Shown in pieces: positions 44,380 through 52,907 of a stretch of DNA of 64,000 nucleotides (positions are counted from its first letter, which is position 1; each line of letters starts with the position of its first letter). The translations under genes were made by a program, and so were the position numbers. The notes beneath the pieces are model-generated. The model was given only the letters and a program-made list of their open reading frames with translations, did not search any database and was not told the DNA's origin. The stretch comes from FEB-10 sp963710645 (GTDB lineage Bacteria > Acidobacteriota > Thermoanaerobaculia > Thermoanaerobaculales > Sulfomarinibacteraceae), in assembly GCA_963710645.1 (NCBI GenBank), contig CAVQBD010000009.1, positions 682,001 to 746,000 of the forward strand, written 5' to 3'.

Positions 44380-46865
44380 TCGGACCACTGAATCGGGCCG
44401 CTTTGGCAGCTCTCGCGTTCATCCTGGCGGCGACGGCCCTGCCGGCGGATGCCGGAGAGGCGGCACGAGGGGCCGCGAACGAGCGCGTTTCGGTGGTGGT
44501 GACTGGCCGGGTGAACTGGGTCGAGCCCCCGCAGCGTCTCGGCCTCGACGGTGGCTGGACGGTGGAGCTGCCCGATTCTGCACTCTGGATCGAGCAGGCG
44601 TCCGAGTTGTTGGCCGCCGGGGAGGCGCCCCTGCTGAAGGTGGTAGGGACCCGCATCGCGGGCGATGAGCAACGTCTCATCCGCGCCGGAGGCGTCGTCG
44701 TTCTCTCCGAGAATTCGTCTTCGTCGCGAGTCATGGAAGCCGGGTTTCGCCGTTCGGGTCAACGGTCCGCATCCGATCGCCGGCAGCTCGACACACGAGT
44801 CGGCGCCAACGACCCACTGGTCATGTTCGACGGCGAATTCGACGCGCGTGGATATATCCTCAGCTTCAACGTCGATGGATTCCGACTGGATGCGGAGGGC
44901 TCGATCTACGACGTGGTGATCACCGAGCAAACCGAGTTCGATGGATTTTCCGACCTCTCCGAGCTGGAGGTGGGCTACGAAATGGAAGTCCGAGGCGAGT
45001 TGCAGGGCTCGACCATCATCGCGACCCGCGTGAAGCTCCGATCCGACGGCGAAGACACCACCCTCCGGGGGCTCGTTCTCGCTCTCGGAACGGACAGTTT
45101 TCAGCTCGATGTGGACGGCTCGACCTTCGATATCGTCGTCACTGCCGACACCGAGCTTGACGGGTTCGGCGATGTGTCGGAGCTGACGATTGGCCAGGAG
45201 GTCGAGGCGCGAGGGACCCTCGTGGGGACGGTGCTGACGGCAACGAGGGTGAAGCTCCTGGACGGAGGAAGCGGCGGCGTCGATTTCGAGTACGAGGGCC
45301 TGCTGACGGCACTCCTTCCGCCGGATCGGTTCGTGATGGACGACGGTCGAAGCTACACCGTGGACCAGAACACAATGTTCGATCCCCTGATCGGCACCTA
45401 TGAGGGTCTTGTCGCAGGTCAGTTCCTCGAGGTCGAGGCGATGCGGGGTTCCTCGGGATCGAATCTGGCGGTGGAGATCAAGCTCGAAGGTGACGAGCAG
45501 GGCGGTCAGGGCTATCGCGAAATAGAGGGCGTGATCATGACGATCAGTCCCACCGAGATCGTGCTCGAGAGCGGTGCTGTAGTGACCGTCACTCCAGGAA
45601 CCATTTTTGTTGGTGACGCCGATTCACCGCAGGACGTGTTACCCGGATGGTGGGCCGAGATCTACGCGCTGCTCGATTTGGCGGGCGTGTTCAACGCCCT
45701 CGAGGTGCGAACCGACGATCGTGAAGCCGCGACAACCGAAGATCAGGACTTCGAACCCCAGCAGGCGCTGCTCGTGCCGGCGCCCGGCGCCGACCCCGAC
45801 GAGATCGCCGCCCGGTTCGGCGCCCAGGTCGTTGGTCGGGTGGGCAGTCTTGGGGCCTTGCTCTGGTTTCCCGATCCGTTGAGCGATGACCTGCTGGCCG
45901 CCCTCAATGCGGACCCCGAGGTGGCGGCAGTCGAACCCAATTACCTGTTCCAGGACCCCGAGTCGGTGCGCCGTCGGTACGCCACCATCGACCGCCATCC
46001 GTCGACGGAGAAGCTCGTGGAACAGCTGGCCGGAGCTCAGATCAACCTGGACCAGGCCCATCAGCTCGCGACGGGCGAGGGAATTGTGGTCGCGGTGATC
46101 GACACCGGTGTGGACCCGCTCCACCCTGTGCTGCGGCGGCGGCTGCTGGACGGAGGTCTCGACCTCGTGGACGGGGACCTTTTGCCGTGGGAAGAACGCG
46201 ACAACGTGGATGGTGACGAGGACGGGGACGTCGACGAAGCGGCCGGACACGGGACCTTCGTGGCGTCGTTGGTGGTGATCACGGCGCCCGGGGCCTCGAT
46301 TCTCCCCTATCGGGTACTCGACGACGAGGGAAGGGGCACCGCGTACGACCTCGCGGTGGCTCTGGCCGACGCCATCGAGAGCCGAGTCGACGTGATCAAC
46401 CTCTCGCTGGTATACCGTGAGCGGTCCTCAGCGGTGGACCTGCTCCTCGAACGGGCGGCGGCCCAGGGTATCGTGGTCATCGCCTCGGCGGGCAACGACG
46501 GCTCGACGATCGTCCCCTTCCCCGCCTCGGACAGCAACACTCTTGCAGTGGCCGCTCTCGACCAGAGTGGCCTCGTCCTCGCGGCCTTCAGCAACCGCTC
46601 ACATCTGGTCGGTTTCGCGGCTCCCGGAGAGGAGGTTTTCGGGGCACTGGACGAGTTGGCCTTCGGGACCTGGAGCGGGACCTCGATGGCGGCGCCCTTT
46701 GTGGCCGGGACCGCGGCCCTCCTGCTGAGTGCCGACCCAGGCCTCGACCCCGTGCTCGTGCGAAATGCCATCGAACAGGGCGGGGTTGTGTTGGAGGACG
46801 CCGGATGGACCGGCAGGGTACTCGACGCACTGGCGGCGGTGAGCCTTGTAAAGGAGGCGCCGTGA
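44376..46865 (+). CDS. Secreted subtilase with N-terminal DUF5666 repeats
   Basis: The 829-residue protein has a signal peptide (residues 1-26), three to four DUF5666-like beta domains (about 150-440; YEMEVRGELQGSTIIATRVKL and EVEARGTLVGTVLTATRVKL are clear repeats), an I9-like inhibitor stretch (about 470-525, ALNADPEVAAVEPNYLF) and a peptidase S8 domain with Asp576 (VIDTGVD), His625 (GHGTFVA) and Ser770 (GTSMAAP). All catalytic residues are present, so it should be an active exported protease. Four bases overlap the CHAT gene. Confidence 0.93.
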   Translation: MIGPLNRAALAALAFILAATALPADAGEAARGAANERVSVVVTGRVNWVEPPQRLGLDGGWTVELPDSALWIEQASELLAAGEAPLLKVVGTRIAGDEQRLIRAGGVVVLSENSSSSRVMEAGFRRSGQRSASDRRQLDTRVGANDPLVMFDGEFDARGYILSFNVDGFRLDAEGSIYDVVITEQTEFDGFSDLSELEVGYEMEVRGELQGSTIIATRVKLRSDGEDTTLRGLVLALGTDSFQLDVDGSTFDIVVTADTELDGFGDVSELTIGQEVEARGTLVGTVLTATRVKLLDGGSGGVDFEYEGLLTALLPPDRFVMDDGRSYTVDQNTMFDPLIGTYEGLVAGQFLEVEAMRGSSGSNLAVEIKLEGDEQGGQGYREIEGVIMTISPTEIVLESGAVVTVTPGTIFVGDADSPQDVLPGWWAEIYALLDLAGVFNALEVRTDDREAATTEDQDFEPQQALLVPAPGADPDEIAARFGAQVVGRVGSLGALLWFPDPLSDDLLAALNADPEVAAVEPNYLFQDPESVRRRYATIDRHPSTEKLVEQLAGAQINLDQAHQLATGEGIVVAVIDTGVDPLHPVLRRRLLDGGLDLVDGDLLPWEERDNVDGDEDGDVDEAAGHGTFVASLVVITAPGASILPYRVLDDEGRGTAYDLAVALADAIESRVDVINLSLVYRERSSAVDLLLERAAAQGIVVIASAGNDGSTIVPFPASDSNTLAVAALDQSGLVLAAFSNRSHLVGFAAPGEEVFGALDELAFGTWSGTSMAAPFVAGTAALLLSADPGLDPVLVRNAIEQGGVVLEDAGWTGRVLDALAAVSLVKEAP

Positions 46866-46914
46866 TTCGACGGGCGACGGACCCAATGCGCACGTCCAAA
46901 GGACTGTGAATACG

Positions 46915-48165
46915 ATGAAAACGACAACGTGTCGAATCAGGGTCGGAATCGTCTGTTGTGCGTTGCTCATCACCGTGGCGGTGCGCGCTGACGCCCAGAG
47001 TTCGGGACGCGAACCTGTCCCGGGGGTGCCGCTGTCAGGGGGGACCACCTTTATCGACCTCGATCACCCGGTGACCTCGAGCGGCGAGCTTCGGGTGTGG
47101 CGGGTGGCTTCGTCGCAAGGTGCCCGCGTGATGCTCAAGGTCTACCGTCCCGATGGTGACAGGCTGCTCCTGGTCGGCACGTCACCGTTGGAGACGGTTT
47201 CCGGCGGGACCGTGGCCACCTTCGAATGCAGGATCCCGGTGGCGCGCAACGACGTCATCGGCTGCTTCTGTCCGGACTCCAGCTGTGCCGACGCCTATTC
47301 GGACGGCCTCATCCTGACGGCTGAGGGTGATCTGGGAACGGGCCCCGCGAGCGCCTTCAACAGCGGAGTCGGCTCGCCTTCCATCTTGGCCTCGGGATAC
47401 CGACTGGCCGACGTGCCATCGACTGCCAGCGAAGATCTGGTGGTGCCGGTAGTGGGACGTACACCGGGCGCCGGCGGCACGGTCTGGAACACACGACTCG
47501 AGCTCTTCAACACCGCGGACAGCGCCACCACCGTCGCGCTTCACCTCAACCTGTCGGATCGCGACAACACTTCTCCGGCCGCCTCGGCCCAGGTGATCGT
47601 TCCGTCGCGGGAGACCCGGGTCATCGAGGATATGATTTCGGAGGCATTTGGACTGGAAACGGCGGTGGGCTCGGTGGACATCGTCGCCTCGGCGCCGTTG
47701 ATCGCCCATGCCAGGATTGCCAACCTGGGCAGCGACACGGGCACCTACGGGCAGGCGGTTCCCGCAGTCCCGGCGAGATGGGCCGTTGGCGACGACGACC
47801 TGCCGGGGATCAATCCCAACGCCGATGTTGTGTACCTCTTCGAGGTGCAAGAAGACGCGGAATTCCGGAGCAACTTGGGCATTTCGAGCATCGTCGCCAC
47901 ACCGTTGTCGCTGACCGTGGTCGCCAAGGTCGGCGGCGACCCCATCGGATCGCCTCTCGAACTCCAGCTCGATCCCTTTTCGCACACCCAGATCAACCGC
48001 GTGCTCGACGCGATGGGTGTTCCCGAAGGGGCACGAGGCGTGAGGCTGGAGGTGAAAGCCGCAGCCGGCACAGGGGGTCGGTTCTTCGCGTACCTTTCAC
48101 GGGTCGACAACGAGAGCGGGGACGCCGTCTTCCTGCTCGGCGCCCGCGAGAACGCCCTGCCCTGA
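46915..48165 (+). CDS. Secreted protein with one copy of an unnamed beta domain
   Basis: The 416-residue protein has a signal peptide (IVCCALLITVAVRADA), an N-terminal beta domain (about 40-135) and a C-terminal domain (about 170-415). The latter has a recurring pattern: VVPVVGR...GGTVWNTRLELFN, RVIEDMISEAFG, GTYGQAVPAVP, FRSNLGISS, PFSHTQINRVLDAMG, FFAYLSRVDNESGDAVFLLG. The same domain occurs twice in the protein at 51194. I know no family name. ATG 46915 fits AAGGA at 46898; a GTG at 46906 is too close to it. Confidence 0.75.
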   Translation: MKTTTCRIRVGIVCCALLITVAVRADAQSSGREPVPGVPLSGGTTFIDLDHPVTSSGELRVWRVASSQGARVMLKVYRPDGDRLLLVGTSPLETVSGGTVATFECRIPVARNDVIGCFCPDSSCADAYSDGLILTAEGDLGTGPASAFNSGVGSPSILASGYRLADVPSTASEDLVVPVVGRTPGAGGTVWNTRLELFNTADSATTVALHLNLSDRDNTSPAASAQVIVPSRETRVIEDMISEAFGLETAVGSVDIVASAPLIAHARIANLGSDTGTYGQAVPAVPARWAVGDDDLPGINPNADVVYLFEVQEDAEFRSNLGISSIVATPLSLTVVAKVGGDPIGSPLELQLDPFSHTQINRVLDAMGVPEGARGVRLEVKAAAGTGGRFFAYLSRVDNESGDAVFLLGARENALP

Positions 48166-48237
48166 CCTCGGCGTTTGCCTCGACCCGAGTCTCACTGATC
48201 TTCGTTGGGCCCCGGTGATTTCGGAATTTTAAGACCC

Positions 48238-48266
48238 TGTCTCGATTTAAAGACTCCACACACTGT
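48238..48266 (+). promoter_or_regulatory. Candidate ECF promoter 2 (TGTCTCGA-N15-CACTGT)
   Basis: TGTCTCGA (48238-48245) and CACTGT (48261-48266), again exactly 15 bases apart, followed by GAGAGG (48272-48277) and the GTG of the PIG-V-like gene at 48284. Confidence 0.6.
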
Positions 48267-48283
48267 TGGGCGAGAGGTAGACC

Positions 48284-49492
48284 GTGCAGCACTTGGACAA
48301 AGTCGAGGATACGTCGCTCCCCGAGACCGCCGGCTGGCGGGCTCTGAGAGCTCGCGTGCGATGGATGCGCACGCCGGTCTTCGTGTTCCTCGTGACCCGG
48401 ATCGGGATCATGGCGATCGCCTACATCTCGGTGTCCGTCATTCCGGATGCGCAGGAGACCATCTACCACCTACGGGGAACCGACAACCGGCTCCTCGATG
48501 TCTTCGGCAGCCGGTGGGACACCGGGTTTTACGTCAGCATCGCGGAGGAAGGGTACAGCTTCGAAGGTGTCGAGCTGCCCTCGGTCGCCTTCTTCCCTCT
48601 GCTGCCGATCATCATGCGTCTTCTGATGCCGTTGGTCGGCGACGCGGTCGTGGCAGGGATCCTGATCAGCAACCTCGCCCTGCTGGCGGCGACGATCATG
48701 CTCTATCGGCTGGTGCTCGAGGAGTGGAATGGAGCGGTGGCGGAGCGGGCCATCTGGTACCTCTCCGTCTTTCCAGCTTCGATGTTCGGCTCAGCAATCT
48801 ACACCGAGTCGCTCTTCCTGCTGACGGCCATCGGCGCCTCCCTCCTCGCCCGGCGCGGCCGGTGGTTCGGCGCGGGGCTGGTGGGCGTGGCAGCCTCACT
48901 GACCAGGCTACACGGGATGCTCGTTGCCGTGCTGCTGGCCGGCGAGTGGTGGAGACAGCGGCAGGGCGCCGAAACCGAGAAGCCCCCGCTTGCCGCGCTC
49001 GCAGCCGCGGCGGTCACCCCGCTGGGCACCGCGGCGTACATGCTCTACTGCTTGAAGGCGTTCGGAGACCCTTTCGCGTTCGCGACCGCCGCCTCGGCCT
49101 GGGGACGGGTCCCGAAGCCTCCCTTCGCCACCATGGCGGGTGTTGTCCAGGCTCCACCCGGGGGGTGGTTCTCCGGGCTCCTCGCTGGGACCATCCACGT
49201 CGACAACTGGATCGACCTGACCGCGGTTCTCGCGTTTCTGCTGCTCGGCTGCGCGCTACTGGCCCTCGGCCGATGGGGTGAAGGCCTGTTCGTCGTTCTG
49301 GGCGTCAGTCTTTCCTTCGGGTCGGGCCTGTTGATGAGTCAGCGACGCTATATGTGGGTCCTCTTCCCGGTGTTTGTCCTGCTTGGCGTGTGGGGTGGGC
49401 GCCCATGGTTCGATCGCACGGTCACGCTGCTGTCGGCGCTCGGGTTGGCGCTGTGCACGGCACTGTTCGCCAACGGCTACTGGGTCGGCTGA
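48284..49492 (+). CDS. PIG-V-like mannosyltransferase
   Basis: The 402-residue integral membrane protein has nine to ten helices and the PIG-V/GT-C features: an early loop with SRWDTGFYVSIAEEGY (acidic Asp near the substrate site), FFPLLPIIMRLL, and YTESLFLLTAIGASLLARRGRW. Such enzymes transfer mannose from a lipid carrier outside the membrane. GTG 48284 has GAGAGG seven bases upstream. The stop overlaps the next ATG, so it is coupled to the DUF2723 gene. Confidence 0.85.
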   Translation: MQHLDKVEDTSLPETAGWRALRARVRWMRTPVFVFLVTRIGIMAIAYISVSVIPDAQETIYHLRGTDNRLLDVFGSRWDTGFYVSIAEEGYSFEGVELPSVAFFPLLPIIMRLLMPLVGDAVVAGILISNLALLAATIMLYRLVLEEWNGAVAERAIWYLSVFPASMFGSAIYTESLFLLTAIGASLLARRGRWFGAGLVGVAASLTRLHGMLVAVLLAGEWWRQRQGAETEKPPLAALAAAAVTPLGTAAYMLYCLKAFGDPFAFATAASAWGRVPKPPFATMAGVVQAPPGGWFSGLLAGTIHVDNWIDLTAVLAFLLLGCALLALGRWGEGLFVVLGVSLSFGSGLLMSQRRYMWVLFPVFVLLGVWGGRPWFDRTVTLLSALGLALCTALFANGYWVG

Positions 49493-51036
49493 TGGCCAGG
49501 AAGCCCAAGAACCCGGTCCGACGCAAGAATGGCCCGCCTGAAAGCCGGTGGCGGAAGGACGGCTGGTGGACCTCGACCTTCGCGTTCACAGCGCCATTCG
49601 TCCTCTACCTGCGCACGATGGCACCGACCATCTACAACCTGGACAGCGCCGAGCTCACGACGGCGGCTGCGACCGGGGGCCTGGTCCGGGCGACCGGGTA
49701 TCCGCTCTACCTGGTCATCGGGCGGCTGTGGAGCCAGCTGCCGATGGGCGATGTGGGCTACCGGATGAACCTCCTCTCCGCTGTTTGCGGCGCCCTCACG
49801 ATCATGCTGGCGGAGAGAATCCTGCGGCGGCTCGGGGTCGGTGTCTGGGAGCGGCTGGCCGCCGTCGGTCTACTCGCGGTGGCCCAGTTCTTCTGGGCTT
49901 TGTCCCTGATCGCGGAGGTCTACACTCTCCACACGGCGATTCTCGCCGGTGTCATGCTCGCTCTGGTCAGGTGGTCGGAACGACCGACCCCGGGCCGGCT
50001 CGCGCTGGCGACCTTCCTGGTGGGCATCGGGTTCGGAAACCACGTCGCCACCGTACTCGCCGCCCCAGGCTGCGTCTGGTTCGTGCTCAATGCCGAGCCG
50101 AGAAAGGCACTGGAGGTGCGTTCGCTCGCGCTGGCCGCGGCAGGGCTCGCCGCAGGGCTCGCAATCTACCTCTACCTCCCCCTTGTCTACTGGACCCGAC
50201 CCGAGTTCAACTACGTCGGCTGGTTCAACGGGGCCGGTCAGTTCGAGCCGGTCAACCTCGCCACCCTCGAAGGTCTTTGGTGGCTGGTGTCGGGCAAGGT
50301 CTTCGCCGACGTGATGCTGGCCTACACCACGCCCGAGCTCATCCGGGAAATCGGTCACTTCGGCGCCGAGCTGGTGCGGGCCTTCATGATCATCGGGATC
50401 GGACCGGGACTCGTGGGGATCGCGGTCGCGTGGCGGCGAAGCCGCGCTCTCGGCGGCCTGCTGCTGCTCGTGTTCGCCTTCAGCGCGGGCTTCTACATCA
50501 ACTACCGAGTCATCGACAAAGACACCATGTTTCTGCCGGCCTACCTGGTGTGGGCCCTCTGGGTCGGACTCGGCTACCAGTGGCTCATTGACTGGGCGGG
50601 CCAGTCGTCGCCGGCTGGGCGCCGAGGTGCCGGGCGAGGCACGGTGGCTACCCTCAAGGGGATCATGGCCGGGGCGGTGGTCTTCGCCGTCAGCTGGAAC
50701 TGGCCGCTGGTCGATCTCTCCGACGACTGGAGCGCGCGGGTGCGGGGAGCGAAAATCCTCGAGCTCGCGCGTCCAAACGCCCTCGTCGTCGGCTGGTGGG
50801 GAACGGTGCCGGTGGTGGAGTACCTGCAGCTGGTCGAGGGGCAACGAAGGGACGTCCAGGCGATCAACCGCTTCTTGATCCGGCCCGACGACCTCCGTGA
50901 GCTGGTCGAGCGCGAGGTGGACCGCCGTCCGGTCTATCTCGACGAGCCGCTGGAGGGGTTGTCCGATTCGGTGAAGGCGACCCAGGTTGGGCCGCTCTTC
51001 AGGCTCTATCGAGGCACTCAACCGGCACCACCATGA
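49492..51036 (+). CDS. DUF2723 family membrane glycosyltransferase
   Basis: The 514-residue GT-C-like protein has about eleven helices and the DUF2723 N-terminus (YLRTMAPTIYNLDSAELTTAAATGGLVRATGYPLYLVIG), with the acidic residues that resemble protein O-mannosyltransferases. YLYLPLVYWTRPEFNY follows in the middle, and a soluble C-terminal domain (about 400-514). Together with the PIG-V-like enzyme it suggests export-linked glycosylation. The start at 49492 overlaps the previous stop by one base. Confidence 0.88.
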   Translation: MARKPKNPVRRKNGPPESRWRKDGWWTSTFAFTAPFVLYLRTMAPTIYNLDSAELTTAAATGGLVRATGYPLYLVIGRLWSQLPMGDVGYRMNLLSAVCGALTIMLAERILRRLGVGVWERLAAVGLLAVAQFFWALSLIAEVYTLHTAILAGVMLALVRWSERPTPGRLALATFLVGIGFGNHVATVLAAPGCVWFVLNAEPRKALEVRSLALAAAGLAAGLAIYLYLPLVYWTRPEFNYVGWFNGAGQFEPVNLATLEGLWWLVSGKVFADVMLAYTTPELIREIGHFGAELVRAFMIIGIGPGLVGIAVAWRRSRALGGLLLLVFAFSAGFYINYRVIDKDTMFLPAYLVWALWVGLGYQWLIDWAGQSSPAGRRGAGRGTVATLKGIMAGAVVFAVSWNWPLVDLSDDWSARVRGAKILELARPNALVVGWWGTVPVVEYLQLVEGQRRDVQAINRFLIRPDDLRELVEREVDRRPVYLDEPLEGLSDSVKATQVGPLFRLYRGTQPAPP

Positions 51037-51095
51037 CCCAACCAGCAGGTTGCATCTGAATCGATCCGCCCGCCGGGAAATGTCAATTGAGCCAC

Positions 51096-51124
51096 TGTCT
51101 CGATTGACTCGCCCGGCGCACTGT
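51096..51124 (+). promoter_or_regulatory. Candidate ECF promoter 3 (TGTCTCGA-N15-CACTGT)
   Basis: TGTCTCGA (51096-51103) and CACTGT (51119-51124) with the same 15-base gap. AGGAG follows at 51131. The gene served is the two-domain secreted protein at 51194. Confidence 0.6.
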
Positions 51125-51193
51125 CATGACAGGAGACACCGATGGCACGGCAGAACACACAAAGAACCGTGGCCACCGAGAAAGGGATACATC

Positions 51194-52708
51194 ATGAAAA
51201 GTCTCATCCGATTCGGTATCGCAGTAGGCATCTGCCTTTCGGGATGGGCGCTGGCACCGTTCGTCGATCTCCCCAGAGTCGCCTTCGGCTGGGAGCTGTA
51301 CGCGGATGCCTACAGCCTCATCCATCGTTCGGTCATCCCGGCGGCCGCGGTCGCGACGGGCGCCGAGGGCGCCTTCTTCCAGACCGACGTCGACATCAAC
51401 AACTTGGACTCGGGCGGTGAAGCGAGCTACGAGCTCTGGTGGCTGCCGCGCGGCCAGGACAACTTCTCGCCGAGACGCTCACAGATCTTCACCATTTCCG
51501 GCGGTCACGGCGTGCGCATCGAGAACGTTTTGACCGAGGTCTTCGGTCTCCAGCCCGACAGGGTCGGCTCGGTGGTGATTGCGTCTGACAGCGATCGCGT
51601 CATCGCCATGAGCCGGACCTACAACGTGTCGGATAACAAGGCGACCGGCACCTTCGGCCAGGCACTGCCTGCGGTGCCTGCCGACAAGCTGATCCAATCC
51701 GGGCAGTCCAGACGAATCATCTTCTTCAGTGAGGACCCCTCCACGCGCGCCAACCTGGGCTGCGTCAACGGCACCGACTCGAACATCGAGATCCTGGCCG
51801 ATCTCTACGATTCCGGGGGCGCGTTCCTCGGGACGAGAACCATGGACCTCGGCCCGTGGGGCAATGACCAAATGAATCGTATTTTCCGGGGTTTCGAGCC
51901 GGTCAACGGCTACCTGGAGGTGCGCAGCGACACCCCCGGTGGCTCCTTCTACTGCTACGGCTCGGTGCTCGACAATGCGACCTCGGATCCGACCACGATC
52001 CTGCCGCAGAGTCCTTCCTCTGGAACGACATACTATATCCCTGCGGCCGCCCTGGCATCGGGTTCCTCTGGAGCGTTCTTCCAGACCGATGTGGATATCA
52101 ACAATGTCGGACCGGACTCGTCCTTCATCTTCAAGTGGTTGCCTCGCGATCGGGACAACTCGGATCCGATGCAGTCGGTCTCGCTCGGCCTCGGTTCCGG
52201 AATGAGTATGCGCTTCGAGAACATTCTTTCCCAGGTCTTCTTCCTGTCGCCGGACGCCGTGGGCGCCCTCGCCATCGAGTCTCCGAGCGACAACCTGCTG
52301 GCGATGAGTCGGACCTACAACGTATCCGGAAGCGGTGGGGCCGGGACCTTCGGGCAGGCGCTGTCCGGCGTCCAAGAGGGCGACATGATTCGTGCCGGCG
52401 AGCGGCGGCGGATCATCTTCCTGTCCGAAAACGGAGAGTTCCGTTCCAACGTCGGCTGCGTCAACGGGACCGACGAGGACATCGACATCGATATCGACGT
52501 GTACGACGATGCCGGAAACCTCCGCAACAGGCTCGAGATGGAGCTGGACCCGTGGTCGAACAACCAGTTCAACCGCATCCTGCAACCGTTCGCGCCAACC
52601 AACGGCTATGTCGATGTCTCGTCCGACACAACCGGCGCCCGGTTCTTCTGTTACGGCTCGTTGCTCGACAACGAAACCTCTGATCCGACCAGCGTCTTTT
52701 CGCAGTAG
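51194..52708 (+). CDS. Secreted protein with two tandem copies of the unnamed beta domain
   Basis: The 504-residue protein has a signal peptide (IAVGICLSGWALAPF) and two repeats (about residues 48-270 and 280-504). Each runs IPAAAxAxGxxGAFFQTDVDINN, ...LPRxxDN, MSRTYNVS, GTFGQAL, RRIIFxSE, GCVNGTD, NRI, FCYGSxLDNxTSDPT. The two repeats are plainly paralogous and match the C-terminal domain of the protein at 46915. It is probably exported and surface-bound. ATG 51194 starts at the signal peptide; AAAGGGA lies upstream. Confidence 0.82.
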   Translation: MKSLIRFGIAVGICLSGWALAPFVDLPRVAFGWELYADAYSLIHRSVIPAAAVATGAEGAFFQTDVDINNLDSGGEASYELWWLPRGQDNFSPRRSQIFTISGGHGVRIENVLTEVFGLQPDRVGSVVIASDSDRVIAMSRTYNVSDNKATGTFGQALPAVPADKLIQSGQSRRIIFFSEDPSTRANLGCVNGTDSNIEILADLYDSGGAFLGTRTMDLGPWGNDQMNRIFRGFEPVNGYLEVRSDTPGGSFYCYGSVLDNATSDPTTILPQSPSSGTTYYIPAAALASGSSGAFFQTDVDINNVGPDSSFIFKWLPRDRDNSDPMQSVSLGLGSGMSMRFENILSQVFFLSPDAVGALAIESPSDNLLAMSRTYNVSGSGGAGTFGQALSGVQEGDMIRAGERRRIIFLSENGEFRSNVGCVNGTDEDIDIDIDVYDDAGNLRNRLEMELDPWSNNQFNRILQPFAPTNGYVDVSSDTTGARFFCYGSLLDNETSDPTSVFSQ

Positions 52709-52731
52709 CTCCACGCCAGGTTCGACTCGAA

Positions 52732-52757
52732 GGGCGGGGATTTTCCCCGCCCCTTTT
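52732..52757 (+). terminator. Terminator of the ECF-regulated locus
   Basis: GGGCGGGGA (52732-52740) pairs with TCCCCGCCC (52744-52752), followed by TTTT, 24 bases after the stop of the two-domain secreted protein. Confidence 0.88.
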
Positions 52758-52907
52758 CATTCCATCTCATTTGCGCCCAAACTTCGAATCCGGCGTTCGC
52801 AGCGCGCCTTGCGCACTTCAATGATGGTAGAATCCCGCAACCTCCTCCCGGAAGATGGCTCAAAACACTCACTGAGAGAACCGGGCGAGAATTCAAGAAA
52901 GTCGAAT

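Noticed and set aside
40468..46865. Assignment of the CHAT locus to the type III-E CRISPR (Craspase) system
   Set aside because: No Cas7-11 gene, CRISPR array or Csx30/Csx31-like gene is visible. Only the general logic of a CHAT protease next to a sigma factor is shared.
48205..49281. Long plus-strand frame overlapping the PIG-V-like gene
   Set aside because: It is Arg/Gly/His-rich and has no membrane pattern. The chosen frame has the SRWDTGFY motif and a ribosome site.
51142..51420. Frame starting MARQNTQRTVATEKG directly after candidate ECF promoter 3
   Set aside because: It has a reasonable ribosome site but runs out of frame across the clear secreted protein that starts at 51194. The signal peptide and repeats are in the other frame.
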